Notes under the pieces: generated by a model
Database searches by the model: none
Told to the model about the DNA's origin: nothing
Seen by the model: the letters and a program-made list of their open reading frames with translations, nothing else
In this document: one piece after another, positions 1 to 11,173 of the stretch
Layout of the letters: the number at the start of each line of letters is the position of its first letter
Position numbering within the stretch: position 1 is the first letter of the stretch
Translations under genes and position numbers: made by a program
NCBI GenBank assembly: GCA_018673475.1
Contig: JABHCN010000006.1
Location: 1-64,000 of the forward strand
Length of the DNA stretch: 64,000 nt
Reading direction: 5' to 3'
Origin: Actinomycetota bacterium
Lineage (GTDB): Bacteria > Actinomycetota > Acidimicrobiia > Acidimicrobiales > MedAcidi-G1

Positions 1-116
1 CGGCAACAGTCGCTGGCGGCGGGTCGACTGGTTCGGTGCTGCTCGGTGGCGGCCCGATCGTGTCAGACATCACCAACGACCAGACCTATGAGGGCGCCTG
101 CTTCGTCGCAGGATGA
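1..116 (+). CDS. 3' end of an unidentified CDS, possibly a solute-binding protein
   Basis: Only the last 37 codons are present, read in the frame starting at base 3 and ending in TGA at 114-116. The tail is Gly-rich and ends TYEGACFVAG. I do not recognise the family. It sits directly upstream of a strong terminator and then of an amino-acid ABC permease and ATPase. A binding-protein gene separated from its permease genes by an attenuating hairpin is a common layout, so a periplasmic-type solute-binding lipoprotein is possible, but this is a guess from context only. Confidence 0.5.
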   Translation, partial: ATVAGGGSTGSVLLGGGPIVSDITNDQTYEGACFVAG

Positions 117-142
117 CCCCCTGACAACAACCGAAAACTGAG

Positions 143-179
143 AACCGGGCGGGGCTTCGGCCCCGCCCGGTTTCGTTTT
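143..179 (+). terminator. Rho-independent terminator with cUUCGg tetraloop
   Basis: A perfect 13-bp stem (143-155 pairing with 160-172) closes on a UUCG loop at 156-159 flanked by C and G, the exceptionally stable tetraloop. It is followed by TTTCGTTTT at 171-179. It lies 27 bases after the stop of the upstream gene, so it either ends that transcript or attenuates read-through into the ABC transporter genes that begin at 265. Confidence 0.9.
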
Positions 180-264
180 CAGGCCTTTACTCGCTGAACC
201 ACCCCATCTGTTCAGGGGGTCGGTTAGGGTCCCGGTCTGTTCATCCGCCAGCGGGGGGGAATCG

Positions 265-1122
265 TTGACCCAGAATCAGGGGACTGAGACCAACCAGAGA
301 TCCGACCTGCGACGTGGCCCCAGACGGGTCACCGACGAGCGACCGTGGTGGGACACCTTCCCCTGGTGGGGGGCGATCATCGCATCGATCCTCCTCTGGA
401 TGGCCTTTCAGATAGCCACCAACGATGACTACGAACTTGCCTGGGAGAGAATCGCCCCCGGCCTTCGCCTCACCGTCACAGCCACCCTGCAGGCCTTTGC
501 CATAGCCCTCCTGGTCGGCCTGATTGCAGGCATGGGCCAACTTTCACGCAACGTCGTGGCACGCAATATCGCCCGCACCTACGTGGAGTTCATTCGCGGT
601 ATCCCCATCCTTCCGCTTATCTTCACGGTCGCTCTGATCGTGGTTCCCGAGACGACAGACCTCCTCAACGCCCGCCTGGATGCATGGTTCGGCTGGGAGT
701 TCAAGCTGTCCTTCCAGATGAGGGCGACGGTCACCCTGGCGCTCATCTACGGCGCCTACATGGCCGAGATCTTCAGGGGTGGCATCCAGTCCATCCCCCC
801 GGGCCAGACCGAGGCCGGCAGGTCACTTGGCCTGACAAGGCGACAGACCATGAACTCGGTTGTGCTTCCCCAGGCAATGAGGGCGATCATCCCGCCCCTC
901 GGCAACGACTTCATAGCCATCCTGAAAGACACCTCCCTGCTGTCGGTACTCGGTGTGTTGGAGATCACCCAGCGGGGACGCCAGTTCTCGGCCAGCACCT
1001 TCAAGTTCCGCGAGGGCTACTTCGTGGTCTCGTTCATCTACCTGGTCCTGACGCTCAGCCTCTCCCTCCTCCTCGGGGTACTCGAGCGGCGTATGACCCG
1101 TGACCGCAGGGGGGAGCGCTGA
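265..1122 (+). CDS. Polar amino-acid ABC transporter permease (HisM/GlnP type)
   Basis: Membrane subunit of an amino-acid importer, 285 residues. After a polar N-terminal tail of about 30 residues there are hydrophobic spans near residues 33-50, 66-90, 112-130, 160-180 and 255-275. The cytoplasmic EAA loop is clear ([20 protein letters not shown] and following), the site where the ATPase docks. The family permease motif around FIRGIPILP is present. The TTG start is chosen because a GGGGGGA ribosome-binding site lies a few bases upstream and no other start fits the N-terminus. The ATPase follows after one base. No binding protein is encoded next to it on the 3' side. Confidence 0.9.
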   Translation: MTQNQGTETNQRSDLRRGPRRVTDERPWWDTFPWWGAIIASILLWMAFQIATNDDYELAWERIAPGLRLTVTATLQAFAIALLVGLIAGMGQLSRNVVARNIARTYVEFIRGIPILPLIFTVALIVVPETTDLLNARLDAWFGWEFKLSFQMRATVTLALIYGAYMAEIFRGGIQSIPPGQTEAGRSLGLTRRQTMNSVVLPQAMRAIIPPLGNDFIAILKDTSLLSVLGVLEITQRGRQFSASTFKFREGYFVVSFIYLVLTLSLSLLLGVLERRMTRDRRGER

Positions 1123-1123
1123 G

Positions 1124-1852
1124 ATGATCAGCATCCGTGGGCTGAGCAAGACCTTCGACAAGACCATCCACGCCGTGGCCGACGTCGACCTCCATGTCGA
1201 CGAGGGCGAGGTCGTGGTGATCGTCGGACCCAGCGGATCAGGCAAGTCCACGATCCTGCGCTGCATCAACCTGCTCGAGATTCCAACGAAGGGAACGGTC
1301 GAGGTTGACGGGTTTGAGTTGACAGACACCGCCACCGACATCGACCACGTCCGGGCCGAGGTTGGCATGGTCTTCCAGCAGTTCAACCTGTTCCCGCACC
1401 TGACCGTCATGGAGAACATCACGTTGGCCCAGCGCAAGGTCCGTGGCCGTAGCAGGTCCGAGGCCCAGGAGATGGCCGTGCGCCAGCTCACCCGTGTCGG
1501 AATACCCGAAAAGGCCGATTCCTACCCACGCCAGCTGTCAGGTGGCCAGCAGCAGAGGGTTGCCATCGCCAGGTCACTCGCCATGGAGCCACAGGTGATG
1601 CTCTTCGACGAACCCACCTCGGCGCTCGACCCCGAGATGGTCAAGGAGGTCCTCGACGTCATGCTGGAGCTGGCAGCCGAGGGCATGACGATGGTCGTCG
1701 TAACCCACGAGATGGGGTTCGCACGGGCTGCTGCCGACCGGCTTGTGTTCATCGACGAGGGCGAGATAGTCGAGTCCGGGCCTCCCGATGAGATCTTCTC
1801 CAACCCGGCACACGAGCGCACCCGCGCCTTCTTCGACAAGATCCTCTACTGA
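1124..1852 (+). CDS. Polar amino-acid ABC transporter ATP-binding protein (GlnQ type)
   Basis: ATPase of the amino-acid importer, 242 residues, normal length for the GlnQ/HisP family. Walker [10 protein letters not shown] is at residues 35-43; further on are the Q-loop ([13 protein letters not shown]), the signature LSGGQQQR, Walker [13 protein letters not shown] and the switch histidine in VVTHEMGFA. The ATG at 1124, one base after the permease stop and preceded by GGGGGGAG, is preferred over an in-frame upstream start that would overlap the permease. With the permease at 265 it forms a complete membrane/ATPase pair; the substrate (glutamate, glutamine, arginine or similar) cannot be told from these subunits. 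Confidence 0.93.
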   Translation: MISIRGLSKTFDKTIHAVADVDLHVDEGEVVVIVGPSGSGKSTILRCINLLEIPTKGTVEVDGFELTDTATDIDHVRAEVGMVFQQFNLFPHLTVMENITLAQRKVRGRSRSEAQEMAVRQLTRVGIPEKADSYPRQLSGGQQQRVAIARSLAMEPQVMLFDEPTSALDPEMVKEVLDVMLELAAEGMTMVVVTHEMGFARAAADRLVFIDEGEIVESGPPDEIFSNPAHERTRAFFDKILY

Positions 1853-1881
1853 GCCACGCCTCGCCCTGTCCTGACCACCTC

Positions 1882-3413
<1,532 letters not shown>

Positions 3414-3417
<4 letters not shown>

Positions 3418-4556
3418 CCGGTCGCCGCATCCTCATGGCCCTCGCCGCACCGGTTTCCGCATTTGCCTTCTCCGTGCTCATCTCCTCGGCTGTCCTTATT
3501 GCCGTCGGCACCAACCCGATCGATGCCTGGGCAGAGATGCTCTCTTTCGGAATGCGCCTGGAAACCCTCGTGGAGACCAGCAACCGGGCCACTCCCCTCT
3601 ACCTGGCAGGAATTGCGGTGGCAATCGGCTTCCGTATGAACCTCTTCAACATCGGGGTCGAGGGCCAGTACACGATCGCCGCCCTTCTGGCAGCCTCGGC
3701 AGGCGCCGCCGTGAGCCTGCCGGCGCCGCTGCACATCCTGTTCATCATCATCGTGGCAATGATTGTCGGCTCGCTGTTCTCAGGTGTTGCCGGCTACCTC
3801 AAGGTCACCCGCGGGGTCCACGAAGTCATCTCGACGATCATGCTCAACGCCATCGCCTGGGCGATGGTGGGGTACCTGATGCGGACATGGTTGGCCGACC
3901 CCAATGACACCACCCTGAACCTGAAGACCCGCGAGATCGCCGAGTCGGGCCGGTTCCCGAACCTGAATGGCATCCTCCAGACCTTCACACGCGACATCAA
4001 GGGCGGCAGGGAGTTGGGTGGCTTCATCATCATCGCCGTCATCGCCGGCATCGTGTTCCACCTGTACCTGACCCGAACCCGCTCCGGCTACGACCTGCGC
4101 ATCACGGGCCTCAACCCCTTTGCGGCAGAGGCCTCCGGTGTAGACCCCAAGGCGACCGTGGTCCGGGCCATGCTGCTCTCCGGTGCCGTAGCCGGCCTGA
4201 TCGGCCTGCCCGAAATCCTGGGTGATGACTTCAAGTACGACCTCTCGTTCACCAAGGGGCTCGGCTTCGCCGGCATCGCTGTTGCCCTGATCGGAAGGAA
4301 CCACCCGGCCGGCATCGCAGTCGGTGCCCTCCTGTTCGGGTGGCTCGACAGCGCCGCTCCCATCCTCGACGTTCGGGGCGATGCCCCCCGCGAGATCGTC
4401 TCCATCCTCCAGGGCGTAGTCGTCCTCTCGGCCGTTGTCGCCTACGAGGTGGCCAGCAGGGCCCGACAGACCCAGGAGGCCCGGGACACGGCCATCGCCA
4501 CCGCAGCTCCCACCGACACGGGTTCCGACAAGCCCGAGGGAGAGGCCGGAGCATGA
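3414..4556 (+). CDS. Nucleoside-type ABC transporter permease 1 (YufP/NupP-like)
   Basis: Integral membrane permease of 380 residues of the BPD_transp_2 family. About nine hydrophobic spans are visible from residue 9 onward. The motif FRMNLFNIGVEGQ near residues 65-77 is characteristic of the YufP branch, as is the conserved GVHEVISTIMLNAIA. The C-terminus is a charged tail after about residue 345. The ATG overlaps the stop of the ATPase gene (ATGA), so translation is probably coupled. Family members import guanosine or other nucleosides; the substrate here is inferred from that and from the downstream adenosine deaminase. Confidence 0.88.
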
Positions 4557-5809
4557 ACCCAGTGCCCCTGAAGGAGTCACGCGCCCTGCGATGGATGGTC
4601 GCCATCCTGGGTCTCGTTCTGGTCCTGTCCTTAACCCAGGAGCTGGCACGCCCGGAGACCACCGACCTGATCTCGGCCGGAACCGCTGCATCCACGCTGC
4701 GAAGAGCCGTCCCTATCCTGCTGGCGGGGCTCGGCGGCATCTGGGCCGAGCGGGCAGGCGTGGTCAACATCGGCCTCGAGGGCATGATGATCCTGGGCAC
4801 CTGGTTCGGTGCATGGGGTGCACTCGAGTTCGGTCCCTGGTGGGGAATAGCCATCGGTATCGCAGGCGGCGCCGCCGGCGGCCTGCTTCATGCCGTGGCA
4901 ACTGTCGGGTTCGGCGTGGACCACATCATCTCCGGTGTGGCCATCAACATTCTGGCCCCCGGCATTACACGGTTCCTCTCACGCGAGATCTTCGCCAAGC
5001 AGTCAGGCGGAGGCATCACCCAGTCTCCGCGGGTCGAGAGCGTCGGACACTTTGACGTGCCGTTCGTATCGGGAGGCGAGATCTTCGGCTGGGCAACCCC
5101 TGACATCTTCGGGTGGATAGACGACCGCGGGTGGTTCGTCGTCTCGGACCTGTTCGCAGTTGCATCCGGGATCACGTCAAACGTGTCGTGGGCGACCCTC
5201 CTGGCCATTGCACTGGTGCCTGGAACGGTCTACGTCCTCTGGCGCACACCGTTCGGCCTGAGGGTGCGCTCATGTGGCGAGCACCCGGTTGCCGCGGACA
5301 GCCTCGGCGTGAACGTCTACCGGATGAAGTACGCGGCAGTGGTCATCAGCGGTGGCATGGCCGGCTTCGGCGGCGCGTTCATAGCCATCGAACAGACCGG
5401 CATCTACCGCGAGGCCCAGACCCAGGGCCGTGGCTTCATCGGCCTGGCAACGGTCATCTTCGGCAACTGGCAACCCCTCGGGGCATTCCTAGGGTCAATT
5501 CTCTTCGGCTTCGCCGACGCACTCCAGCTGCGGGACCGGACAGCCGTCCATGCCCTTCTCCTCCTGACCGGCGTGGCGGTGGGCCTCATCGCACTGCGCT
5601 CCCTCAAGCGCAGCCAGCCCGTCGGTGCCGGGGTCCTGCTTCTCATTTCGGCGTTGATGCTCTGGTGGTATTTGGTGACCGACAGCGTCATGAGCGAGCT
5701 TCCACCGGTCACACCCCATATAGCCACACTCATAGTCCTGGTGTTCGCCACCAGCCGACTACGCATGCCAGCCGCAGACGGCATGCGCTACCGGAAGGGT
5801 CAAGAGTAG
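4553..5809 (+). CDS. Nucleoside-type ABC transporter permease 2 (YufQ/NupQ-like)
   Basis: Second permease of the transporter, 418 residues with the ATG at 4553, which overlaps the previous stop (ATGA). The motif RAGVVNIGLEGMMILG near residues 65-80 marks the YufQ branch, and GFGVDHIISGVAINILAPG corresponds to the conserved loop of the family. The protein is longer than typical YufQ (about 310-320 residues) because of extra hydrophobic segments after residue 345, which hold two or three further membrane spans. The substrate-binding lipoprotein (BMP family) that such transporters need is not in the window. Confidence 0.88.
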   Translation: MNPVPLKESRALRWMVAILGLVLVLSLTQELARPETTDLISAGTAASTLRRAVPILLAGLGGIWAERAGVVNIGLEGMMILGTWFGAWGALEFGPWWGIAIGIAGGAAGGLLHAVATVGFGVDHIISGVAINILAPGITRFLSREIFAKQSGGGITQSPRVESVGHFDVPFVSGGEIFGWATPDIFGWIDDRGWFVVSDLFAVASGITSNVSWATLLAIALVPGTVYVLWRTPFGLRVRSCGEHPVAADSLGVNVYRMKYAAVVISGGMAGFGGAFIAIEQTGIYREAQTQGRGFIGLATVIFGNWQPLGAFLGSILFGFADALQLRDRTAVHALLLLTGVAVGLIALRSLKRSQPVGAGVLLLISALMLWWYLVTDSVMSELPPVTPHIATLIVLVFATSRLRMPAADGMRYRKGQE

Positions 5810-5815
5810 GCACAC

Positions 5816-6661
5816 GTGTCGCTGTCGGTTGAACAGTCAGCCTCGTGGAACGATGACGGCTTCGTGGTGCTGTCGGGCTTTGTATCCACCGGGCAGATAT
5901 CGGCCCTCACGGATCGCATCGGCGAGTTGATCGCTGCCTTCACCCTCTCCCCTGGCGCGGCAACCACCGTCTTTTCGACCACCGAACAGACCCACGCACA
6001 AGACGAGTACTTCCTGACCTCTGGCGGCACCATCAGGCCCTTCTTCGAGGACGGAGCATTTGACACCGAGGGGAACCTGCAGGTACCCATGGACCGGGCC
6101 CTCAACAAGCTGGGGCACGCCATGCACGACCTGGACCCGGTCTTTGACGGGTTCTCCCGTACCCCTGAGCTGGCCACGCTGGCAACGGACCTGGGGTTCG
6201 TCGACCCGCTCCTCCTGCAGTCAATGGTGATCTTCAAGCCACCCCACATCGGTGGCGAGGTGATATGCCACTGCGACCACACCTTCCTGTGGACCGAACC
6301 CCAGACAGTGGCGGGTTTCTGGTTCGCCCTCGACGATGCGACGGTCGACAACGGCTGCCTCTGGGTGACACCGGGCGGACACCACCAGCCGGCACGCACG
6401 CGCTTTCGAATCGACGGGGCAGGCACCACCACAGATGTGATCGATCCTGTGCCCTACGAGATGGACGGCCTCGTCCCTGTCGAGGTCGAGGCCGGAACCC
6501 TGATTGCATTCTCGGGGCTACTCCCCCACTGGAGTGCACCCAACACCTCTGACGACTCCCGCCTTGCCTACACGCTCCACATGATCGACGGCACGGCCGA
6601 CTACCTCGAGGACAACTGGCTGCAACGGGGCCCAGACCTGCCCCTGCGCGGTTTCGGCTGA
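5816..6661 (+). CDS. Phytanoyl-CoA dioxygenase family (PhyH/PHYHD1-like) Fe(II)/2-oxoglutarate oxygenase
   Basis: A 281-residue 2-oxoglutarate-dependent hydroxylase. The iron triad is visible as H152 and D154 in CHCD and H238 in LLPHWSAPN; R249 in SRLAYT is placed to bind 2-oxoglutarate. The GTG start lies only 6 bases after the permease stop, so it is probably in the same transcript as the nucleoside-type transporter, and adenosine deaminase follows after 32 bases. The substrate is unknown: the fold hydroxylates acyl-CoAs, amino acids or small metabolites, and the company suggests a compound brought in by the transporter. Confidence 0.85.
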   Translation: MSLSVEQSASWNDDGFVVLSGFVSTGQISALTDRIGELIAAFTLSPGAATTVFSTTEQTHAQDEYFLTSGGTIRPFFEDGAFDTEGNLQVPMDRALNKLGHAMHDLDPVFDGFSRTPELATLATDLGFVDPLLLQSMVIFKPPHIGGEVICHCDHTFLWTEPQTVAGFWFALDDATVDNGCLWVTPGGHHQPARTRFRIDGAGTTTDVIDPVPYEMDGLVPVEVEAGTLIAFSGLLPHWSAPNTSDDSRLAYTLHMIDGTADYLEDNWLQRGPDLPLRGFG

Positions 6662-6693
6662 AGCCAGACCGGTCACCGGGGTTAGGCTGAGAC

Positions 6694-7758
6694 ATGCAGA
6701 TCGACCTCGACACGATCCGTCGAGCACCCAAGGTGCTTCTCCACGACCACCTCGACGGTGGGCTGCGCCCTGCAACCGTTCTGGAGTTGGCCGAGCAGCA
6801 GGGCTACACGGACCTACCCAGCACCGACGTCGACGACCTTGCCCGCTGGTTCCGTCAGGGCGCCGCCCGACGCGACCTGAGCCTCTACCTCGAGACCTTC
6901 GCCCACACGGTCGGCGTCATGCAGACCGCCGATGCCTGCCACCGGGTTGCCTCAGAGTGCGCACAGGACCTTGCCTCCGATGGCTGCGTCTACGCCGAGG
7001 TCAGGTTCGCCCCGACCCTCCTCACGGCCGGGAACCTTGAGGTGGACGACGTGATCGAGGCCGTGCTGGCTGGCTTCGAGGAAGGGTCAACAGGCACATC
7101 GCTGGCGGTACGAACCCTTATTACCGCCATGCGAACCGACACCGACTCCATGAGCGTCGCCGAGGCGGCGGTCCGATTCAGGGACCGCGGGGTTGTCGGC
7201 TTTGACATCGCAGGGCGTGAGGCCGGCTTCCCACCGACCATGCACCTCGAGGCATTCCAGTACCTGCAGCGCGAGAACTTCCACGTAACAATCCACGCTG
7301 GCGAGGCCTTCGGGCTGGCCTCAATCTGGGAGGCGGTCCAGTTCTGTGGTGCCGAGAGGCTGGGCCATGGCGTGAGGATCATCGACGACATCGACCTGAC
7401 GGGCGACGAGGCGGCACTCGGTCGCCTTGCGGCCTTTGTACGGGACCGGCGTATCCCCCTGGAACTCTGCCCAACCTCCAACGTCCACACCGGTGCCGTG
7501 GACAGCATCGCCGACCACCCGATAGGTATTCTGCGTGACCTCGGATTCAGGGCCACGGTCAACACCGACAACCGCCTGATGAGCAACGTCTCGATGACAT
7601 CAGAGATGTCAGACCTGAACGAGGCCTTCGGCTGGGGGCTCGACGACTTCAGATGGCTCACGATCAACGCAATGAAGAGCGCCTTCCTCCCCTTCGATCA
7701 GCGCCTCGAGATCATCAACAGCGTGATCAAGCCCGGCTACGCATCCATCTCGGGTTGA
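6694..7758 (+). CDS. add: Adenosine deaminase
   Basis: Hydrolyses adenosine or deoxyadenosine to inosine, feeding purine salvage or ammonia release. It has 354 residues, typical length. The zinc-binding HxH is H17/H19 in [12 protein letters not shown]. The catalytic HAGE motif, the RLGHG histidine and SNVHTG follow in order. The metal Asp is in [10 protein letters not shown], the form usual in actinobacterial Add proteins. It lies between the PhyH oxygenase and the acyl-CoA synthetase genes with short gaps and downstream of a nucleoside-type ABC transporter, which makes an uptake-and-deamination route plausible. Confidence 0.93.
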   Translation: MQIDLDTIRRAPKVLLHDHLDGGLRPATVLELAEQQGYTDLPSTDVDDLARWFRQGAARRDLSLYLETFAHTVGVMQTADACHRVASECAQDLASDGCVYAEVRFAPTLLTAGNLEVDDVIEAVLAGFEEGSTGTSLAVRTLITAMRTDTDSMSVAEAAVRFRDRGVVGFDIAGREAGFPPTMHLEAFQYLQRENFHVTIHAGEAFGLASIWEAVQFCGAERLGHGVRIIDDIDLTGDEAALGRLAAFVRDRRIPLELCPTSNVHTGAVDSIADHPIGILRDLGFRATVNTDNRLMSNVSMTSEMSDLNEAFGWGLDDFRWLTINAMKSAFLPFDQRLEIINSVIKPGYASISG

Positions 7759-7770
7759 CCCGGCCTCAAC

Positions 7771-8418
7771 GTGGCCACCTTCTCCGAATCCGATTCACGT
7801 CGCGTCGTAGCCACTGCCGGTGTCGTCGTCTCCGGGTGGGCAGTAGCACCTGATCCTGCTGGCGCCGCTGACGAGGCAGCTCGACTGGGCTTTCCCGTGG
7901 CTGCCAAGCTCTGCGGTCCAGAGATAGCCCATAAGACCGAGCGGGGCCTCGTACACCTGGGCCTCACCAGCGTCGCAGAGGTCGAGGCCGCTGCAACCGA
8001 GCTGCTGGCCGCTGCCACCCCTGGAGACGGCGACGTTGAACTCCTCGTCTCCACGATGGTCAGCGGGAACAGGGAGCTGATCGCCGGCCTCGTCAGGGAC
8101 GAGAGCTTCGGGCCGTGCGTGATGCTGGGCATCGGCGGCGTGCTGGCCGAGGCGGTGGCCGACGTGGCGTTCAGGCTTGCCCCCCTGGACCGGGGCGATG
8201 CACACGACCTGATCGCCTCCCTGAGAACCCAGGCACTCCTGGGGGCGTTCAGGGAAGAGCCGGCAGTGGATCGAGAGGCCCTCGCCGACACCCTCTGCGC
8301 GCTGGGTTCGCTGGCCCACGACCAGACCATCAGATCAGTCGACCTGAACCCGCTGATCATCTCCGACGGCCGGCCCATCGCCGTTGACGCCCTCGTGGAA
8401 CTGGCGGATGCCACCTGA
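7771..8418 (+). CDS. ADP-forming acyl-CoA synthetase, ATP-grasp (beta-type) subunit
   Basis: A 215-residue ATP-grasp_5 protein corresponding to the small beta subunit of NDP-forming acetate/acyl-CoA ligases. Visible family features are the phosphate-binding AHKTERGLVHLGL near residues 52-64, GNRELIAGLVRDESFGPCVMLGIGG, and the C-terminal metal-binding SVDLNPLI. The GTG start is 12 bases after add; the stop overlaps the start of the CoA-binding subunit by one base (TGATG). The two subunits together would interconvert an acyl-CoA plus ADP and phosphate with the acid plus ATP; which acid is used is not evident. Confidence 0.85.
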   Translation: MATFSESDSRRVVATAGVVVSGWAVAPDPAGAADEAARLGFPVAAKLCGPEIAHKTERGLVHLGLTSVAEVEAAATELLAAATPGDGDVELLVSTMVSGNRELIAGLVRDESFGPCVMLGIGGVLAEAVADVAFRLAPLDRGDAHDLIASLRTQALLGAFREEPAVDREALADTLCALGSLAHDQTIRSVDLNPLIISDGRPIAVDALVELADAT

Positions 8419-9878
8419 TGTCTCTGGACCTCACCCCCCTGTTCGAGCCCCGTGGCGTAATCGTCACCGGCGTCTCCAGCCATCCTGGGAAGTTCGGCTT
8501 CGTGACGCTCCACAACATCCTCACCTGTGGATTCGAGGGCCCGGTATTCGCCATCGGCCGCGAGGCGGGAACTGTTCTGGACCAGCCGGTGCTGGCCTCG
8601 GTTGACGATGTTCCAGCCGAAGCTGCCGACCTTCTCGTCATCTGCACACCGGTGTCGGTCAACGAACAGATTCTGGTATCGGCCGCCGCCAAGGGCGTCA
8701 AGGCCGTGTTCGTGGCTGCCGGTGGATACTCCGAATCAGGACCCGAGGGAATCGCCGCCGAAGCCCGTCTGGCCTCCCTGGCAGCCAGGCTCGGCCTGGT
8801 CCTCGCAGGCCCGAACGGACAGGGCGTGGTCTCAACCCCGGTCGGCCTGTGCGCCCAGATTGTCGCTCCATATCCTCCACGGGGACGCATCGGGGTGGCC
8901 TCCCAGTCGGGCAACCTGGTTTCAGCCCTCCTCAACATGGCTGAACAGACCGGCATCGGTGTCAGCCGATCCGTGTCAGCCGGAAACGCCGCATCAACCA
9001 GCCTTATCGACTACCTGGAATGGCTTGCAGACGACCCCGAAACCGACGTGGCCCTCTGCTACATCGAGGGGCTGCCCGACGGACGAGCCTTCTTCGAACG
9101 GGTCCGACACGTGAGCGCAGAAATGCCCGTGGTCGTAATCAAGGGCGGAGCCACCTCGGGCGGTCAGCGGGCAGCGGCATCACACACGGGCTCACTGGCC
9201 AGCGACGACCGAATCTTCACCGGAATGGCCCGACAGGCCGGGCTGCTGCGTGCATCGACCATCGAGGCAGCCTTCGATGCCGCTGCCACGTTTGCGACCC
9301 AGCCCCTACCGCAGGGCGAAAATGTCGTGGTTCTGACAACCGCCGGCGGCTGGGGCGTAATCGCTGCAGACGCAGTCACAGCCCACCCTGATCTGACCCT
9401 TGCCGCCCTCTCCGACAACCTGTTCGCCTCGATAGACGAGATGCTCCCCCCTCGCTGGAGTCGGAACAACCCGGTTGATCTGGCCGGTGGAGAAACACGT
9501 GAGACCATCCCCGACCTCCTGCACCTCGTGGCCGGTCACCCCGATGTCGACTCGATCATCCAGTTGGGCCTGGGAATACAGGGGAACACCGCCGCCCTGA
9601 CGAGGAACGGGCCCTTCTACCCCGACCATGGCCTGGAACGCATCGTGGACTTCCACGAACGCCAGGAGAACCTTTATGCCACGGCCGCCGCCGAGGCCTC
9701 GACTGCCAACTCCAAGCCGATCCTCGTCGCCTCCGAACTGGCGACCGCCAGGCCCGACAACCCGATGGTTACAGCCGTTCGTGACTCGGGGCGACTCTGC
9801 TACAACTCGGCCGACCGGGCTGTGGCCGCGCTTGGCCACGTGGTCCGCTACGCAGCCTGGCGCAGGGGACGCACCTGA
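8418..9878 (+). CDS. ADP-forming acyl-CoA synthetase, CoA-binding/ligase (alpha-type) subunit
   Basis: A 486-residue protein with an N-terminal CoA-binding Rossmann domain (about residues 5-130, starting LFEPRGVIVTGVS) followed by two succinyl-CoA-ligase-like flavodoxin domains. The phosphorylated catalytic histidine is in AAASHTGSLAS near residue 255. Length and order match the alpha subunit of archaeal-type acetyl-CoA synthetase (ADP-forming). It is translationally coupled to the ATP-grasp subunit. This is the last gene of the + strand run; the next gene is convergent after 4 bases. Confidence 0.87.
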   Translation: MSLDLTPLFEPRGVIVTGVSSHPGKFGFVTLHNILTCGFEGPVFAIGREAGTVLDQPVLASVDDVPAEAADLLVICTPVSVNEQILVSAAAKGVKAVFVAAGGYSESGPEGIAAEARLASLAARLGLVLAGPNGQGVVSTPVGLCAQIVAPYPPRGRIGVASQSGNLVSALLNMAEQTGIGVSRSVSAGNAASTSLIDYLEWLADDPETDVALCYIEGLPDGRAFFERVRHVSAEMPVVVIKGGATSGGQRAAASHTGSLASDDRIFTGMARQAGLLRASTIEAAFDAAATFATQPLPQGENVVVLTTAGGWGVIAADAVTAHPDLTLAALSDNLFASIDEMLPPRWSRNNPVDLAGGETRETIPDLLHLVAGHPDVDSIIQLGLGIQGNTAALTRNGPFYPDHGLERIVDFHERQENLYATAAAEASTANSKPILVASELATARPDNPMVTAVRDSGRLCYNSADRAVAALGHVVRYAAWRRGRT

Positions 9879-9882
9879 GCGC

Positions 9883-11070
9883 TCAGCGGCGAACCGACCG
9901 GAGGGTCGCAGCCAGGTTCCCCCGCCTACCCACCTCCACGTCATCCAGGCCCAGGAACGCAGCCAACCGGTCCAGCTCTGTCGACAACTCTGAAGCCACG
10001 TGCACGTGGTCGACACCGTCCTCTGCGAACACCCCGCGTGCCCTCAACACACCCTCCGCACGATCAGCCTTGAGGTCCACCCTGCCAACGAGATCCTGCC
10101 CGAGCAGGAACGGCAGCACGTAGTAGCCGAACTCCCGTTTGTCGGCTGGAACGTATATCTCGATCCGGTAGCGGAACCCGAACAGTCGCTCCGCTCTCGG
10201 GCGGCACCAGACAACGGGATCGAACGGCGACAGCAGCGCACGGGCTGAGACCTTCCTCGGCCGCATCACCCCCGGGTGCATATAGGCGCCCTCCTTCCAG
10301 CCCTCAACCTGCACGGAGACGAGGCGACCCTCCTCAACCAGTTCCGCCAACCTGGGGCGGGCCTCCATCACCCCTATGCGGAAGTGGTCGGCCAGGTCCC
10401 CGGCCGTTCCGATCCCCTGACAACGCCCTGCAACCTCCAGCAGGTCACGTTGGGCCGCCTCGTCGGATGGAGTTGGCTCTGCAAGGACCGCAGCCGGGAC
10501 CACCCCGGCGAACGGCTCATAGGTCCGCTCGAAGTTGCCCACCCGTCGACTGCCGACCATGCCGATCCGGAAGAGCCAGTCCACCGCACGCTTACCATCC
10601 GAGCGTCCGTTCCACCAGTCTCCCGAGCGTGGCCGTGGATCGCTCAGGTCAGATGCCCTGACAGGCCCGCCTTCCTCAACCTCGGCCAGCACCGCATCCA
10701 CGTAGGCCGCGTGCTCGGTGGCCATGGCGTGCAGGCCCGACCAGGTTTCTCCCTCGGCGGCACGCCTCCTACGCCAGCGCAGTACCGGTTCCATCGCCAC
10801 GGGAACGATCGAGGCCTCATGTGCCCAGGTCTCGAACATCTCGCCTGAGTTCCAGAGCCAGTCGTCGAGGTGCTCCCTGTCGTAGACACCCAGCCGGCTG
10901 TAGACGGGCAGGTAGTGCGAGCGACAGACCGCCTGGACGGAGTCCAGCTGCAGCAGGGCCAGGCGGCCCAGCACCCGCCGGAAGTGGCGCACGTCGACCC
11001 GACCCGAGGGCGGTGGATCACAAAAGCCCTGGGCGGCCAGGGCGATCCTCGCGACAGCTTCCCGTTTCAT
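9883..11070 (-). CDS. Winged-helix DNA glycosylase, YcaQ/AlkX-like (HTH_42 family)
   Basis: Family members remove alkylated bases or unhook interstrand crosslinks. The protein has 395 residues from the chosen ATG. The catalytic QxD motif of the YcaQ branch is Q41-L42-D43 in LLQLDSVQ, followed by CRSHYLPVYSRLG; AlkZ-branch enzymes have QxQ instead. Downstream are the family blocks around FETWAHEASIVP, the winged-helix region and LLSPFDPVVWCRPRAERLFGF. An ATG eight codons upstream (11094) is possible, but GGAG nine bases before 11070 favours the latter. Confidence 0.85.
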   Translation of the reverse strand: MKREAVARIALAAQGFCDPPPSGRVDVRHFRRVLGRLALLQLDSVQAVCRSHYLPVYSRLGVYDREHLDDWLWNSGEMFETWAHEASIVPVAMEPVLRWRRRRAAEGETWSGLHAMATEHAAYVDAVLAEVEEGGPVRASDLSDPRPRSGDWWNGRSDGKRAVDWLFRIGMVGSRRVGNFERTYEPFAGVVPAAVLAEPTPSDEAAQRDLLEVAGRCQGIGTAGDLADHFRIGVMEARPRLAELVEEGRLVSVQVEGWKEGAYMHPGVMRPRKVSARALLSPFDPVVWCRPRAERLFGFRYRIEIYVPADKREFGYYVLPFLLGQDLVGRVDLKADRAEGVLRARGVFAEDGVDHVHVASELSTELDRLAAFLGLDDVEVGRRGNLAATLRSVRR

Positions 11071-11173
11071 TGGCCTGGTCTCCACCCGTTGCATGGATCG
11101 AGAGTCTGCCCTACGGACTCCAGATTCCCGGCCGCCGGCCCCAGCAGGCCGCACTGGATAGCCTGAGACCCTC

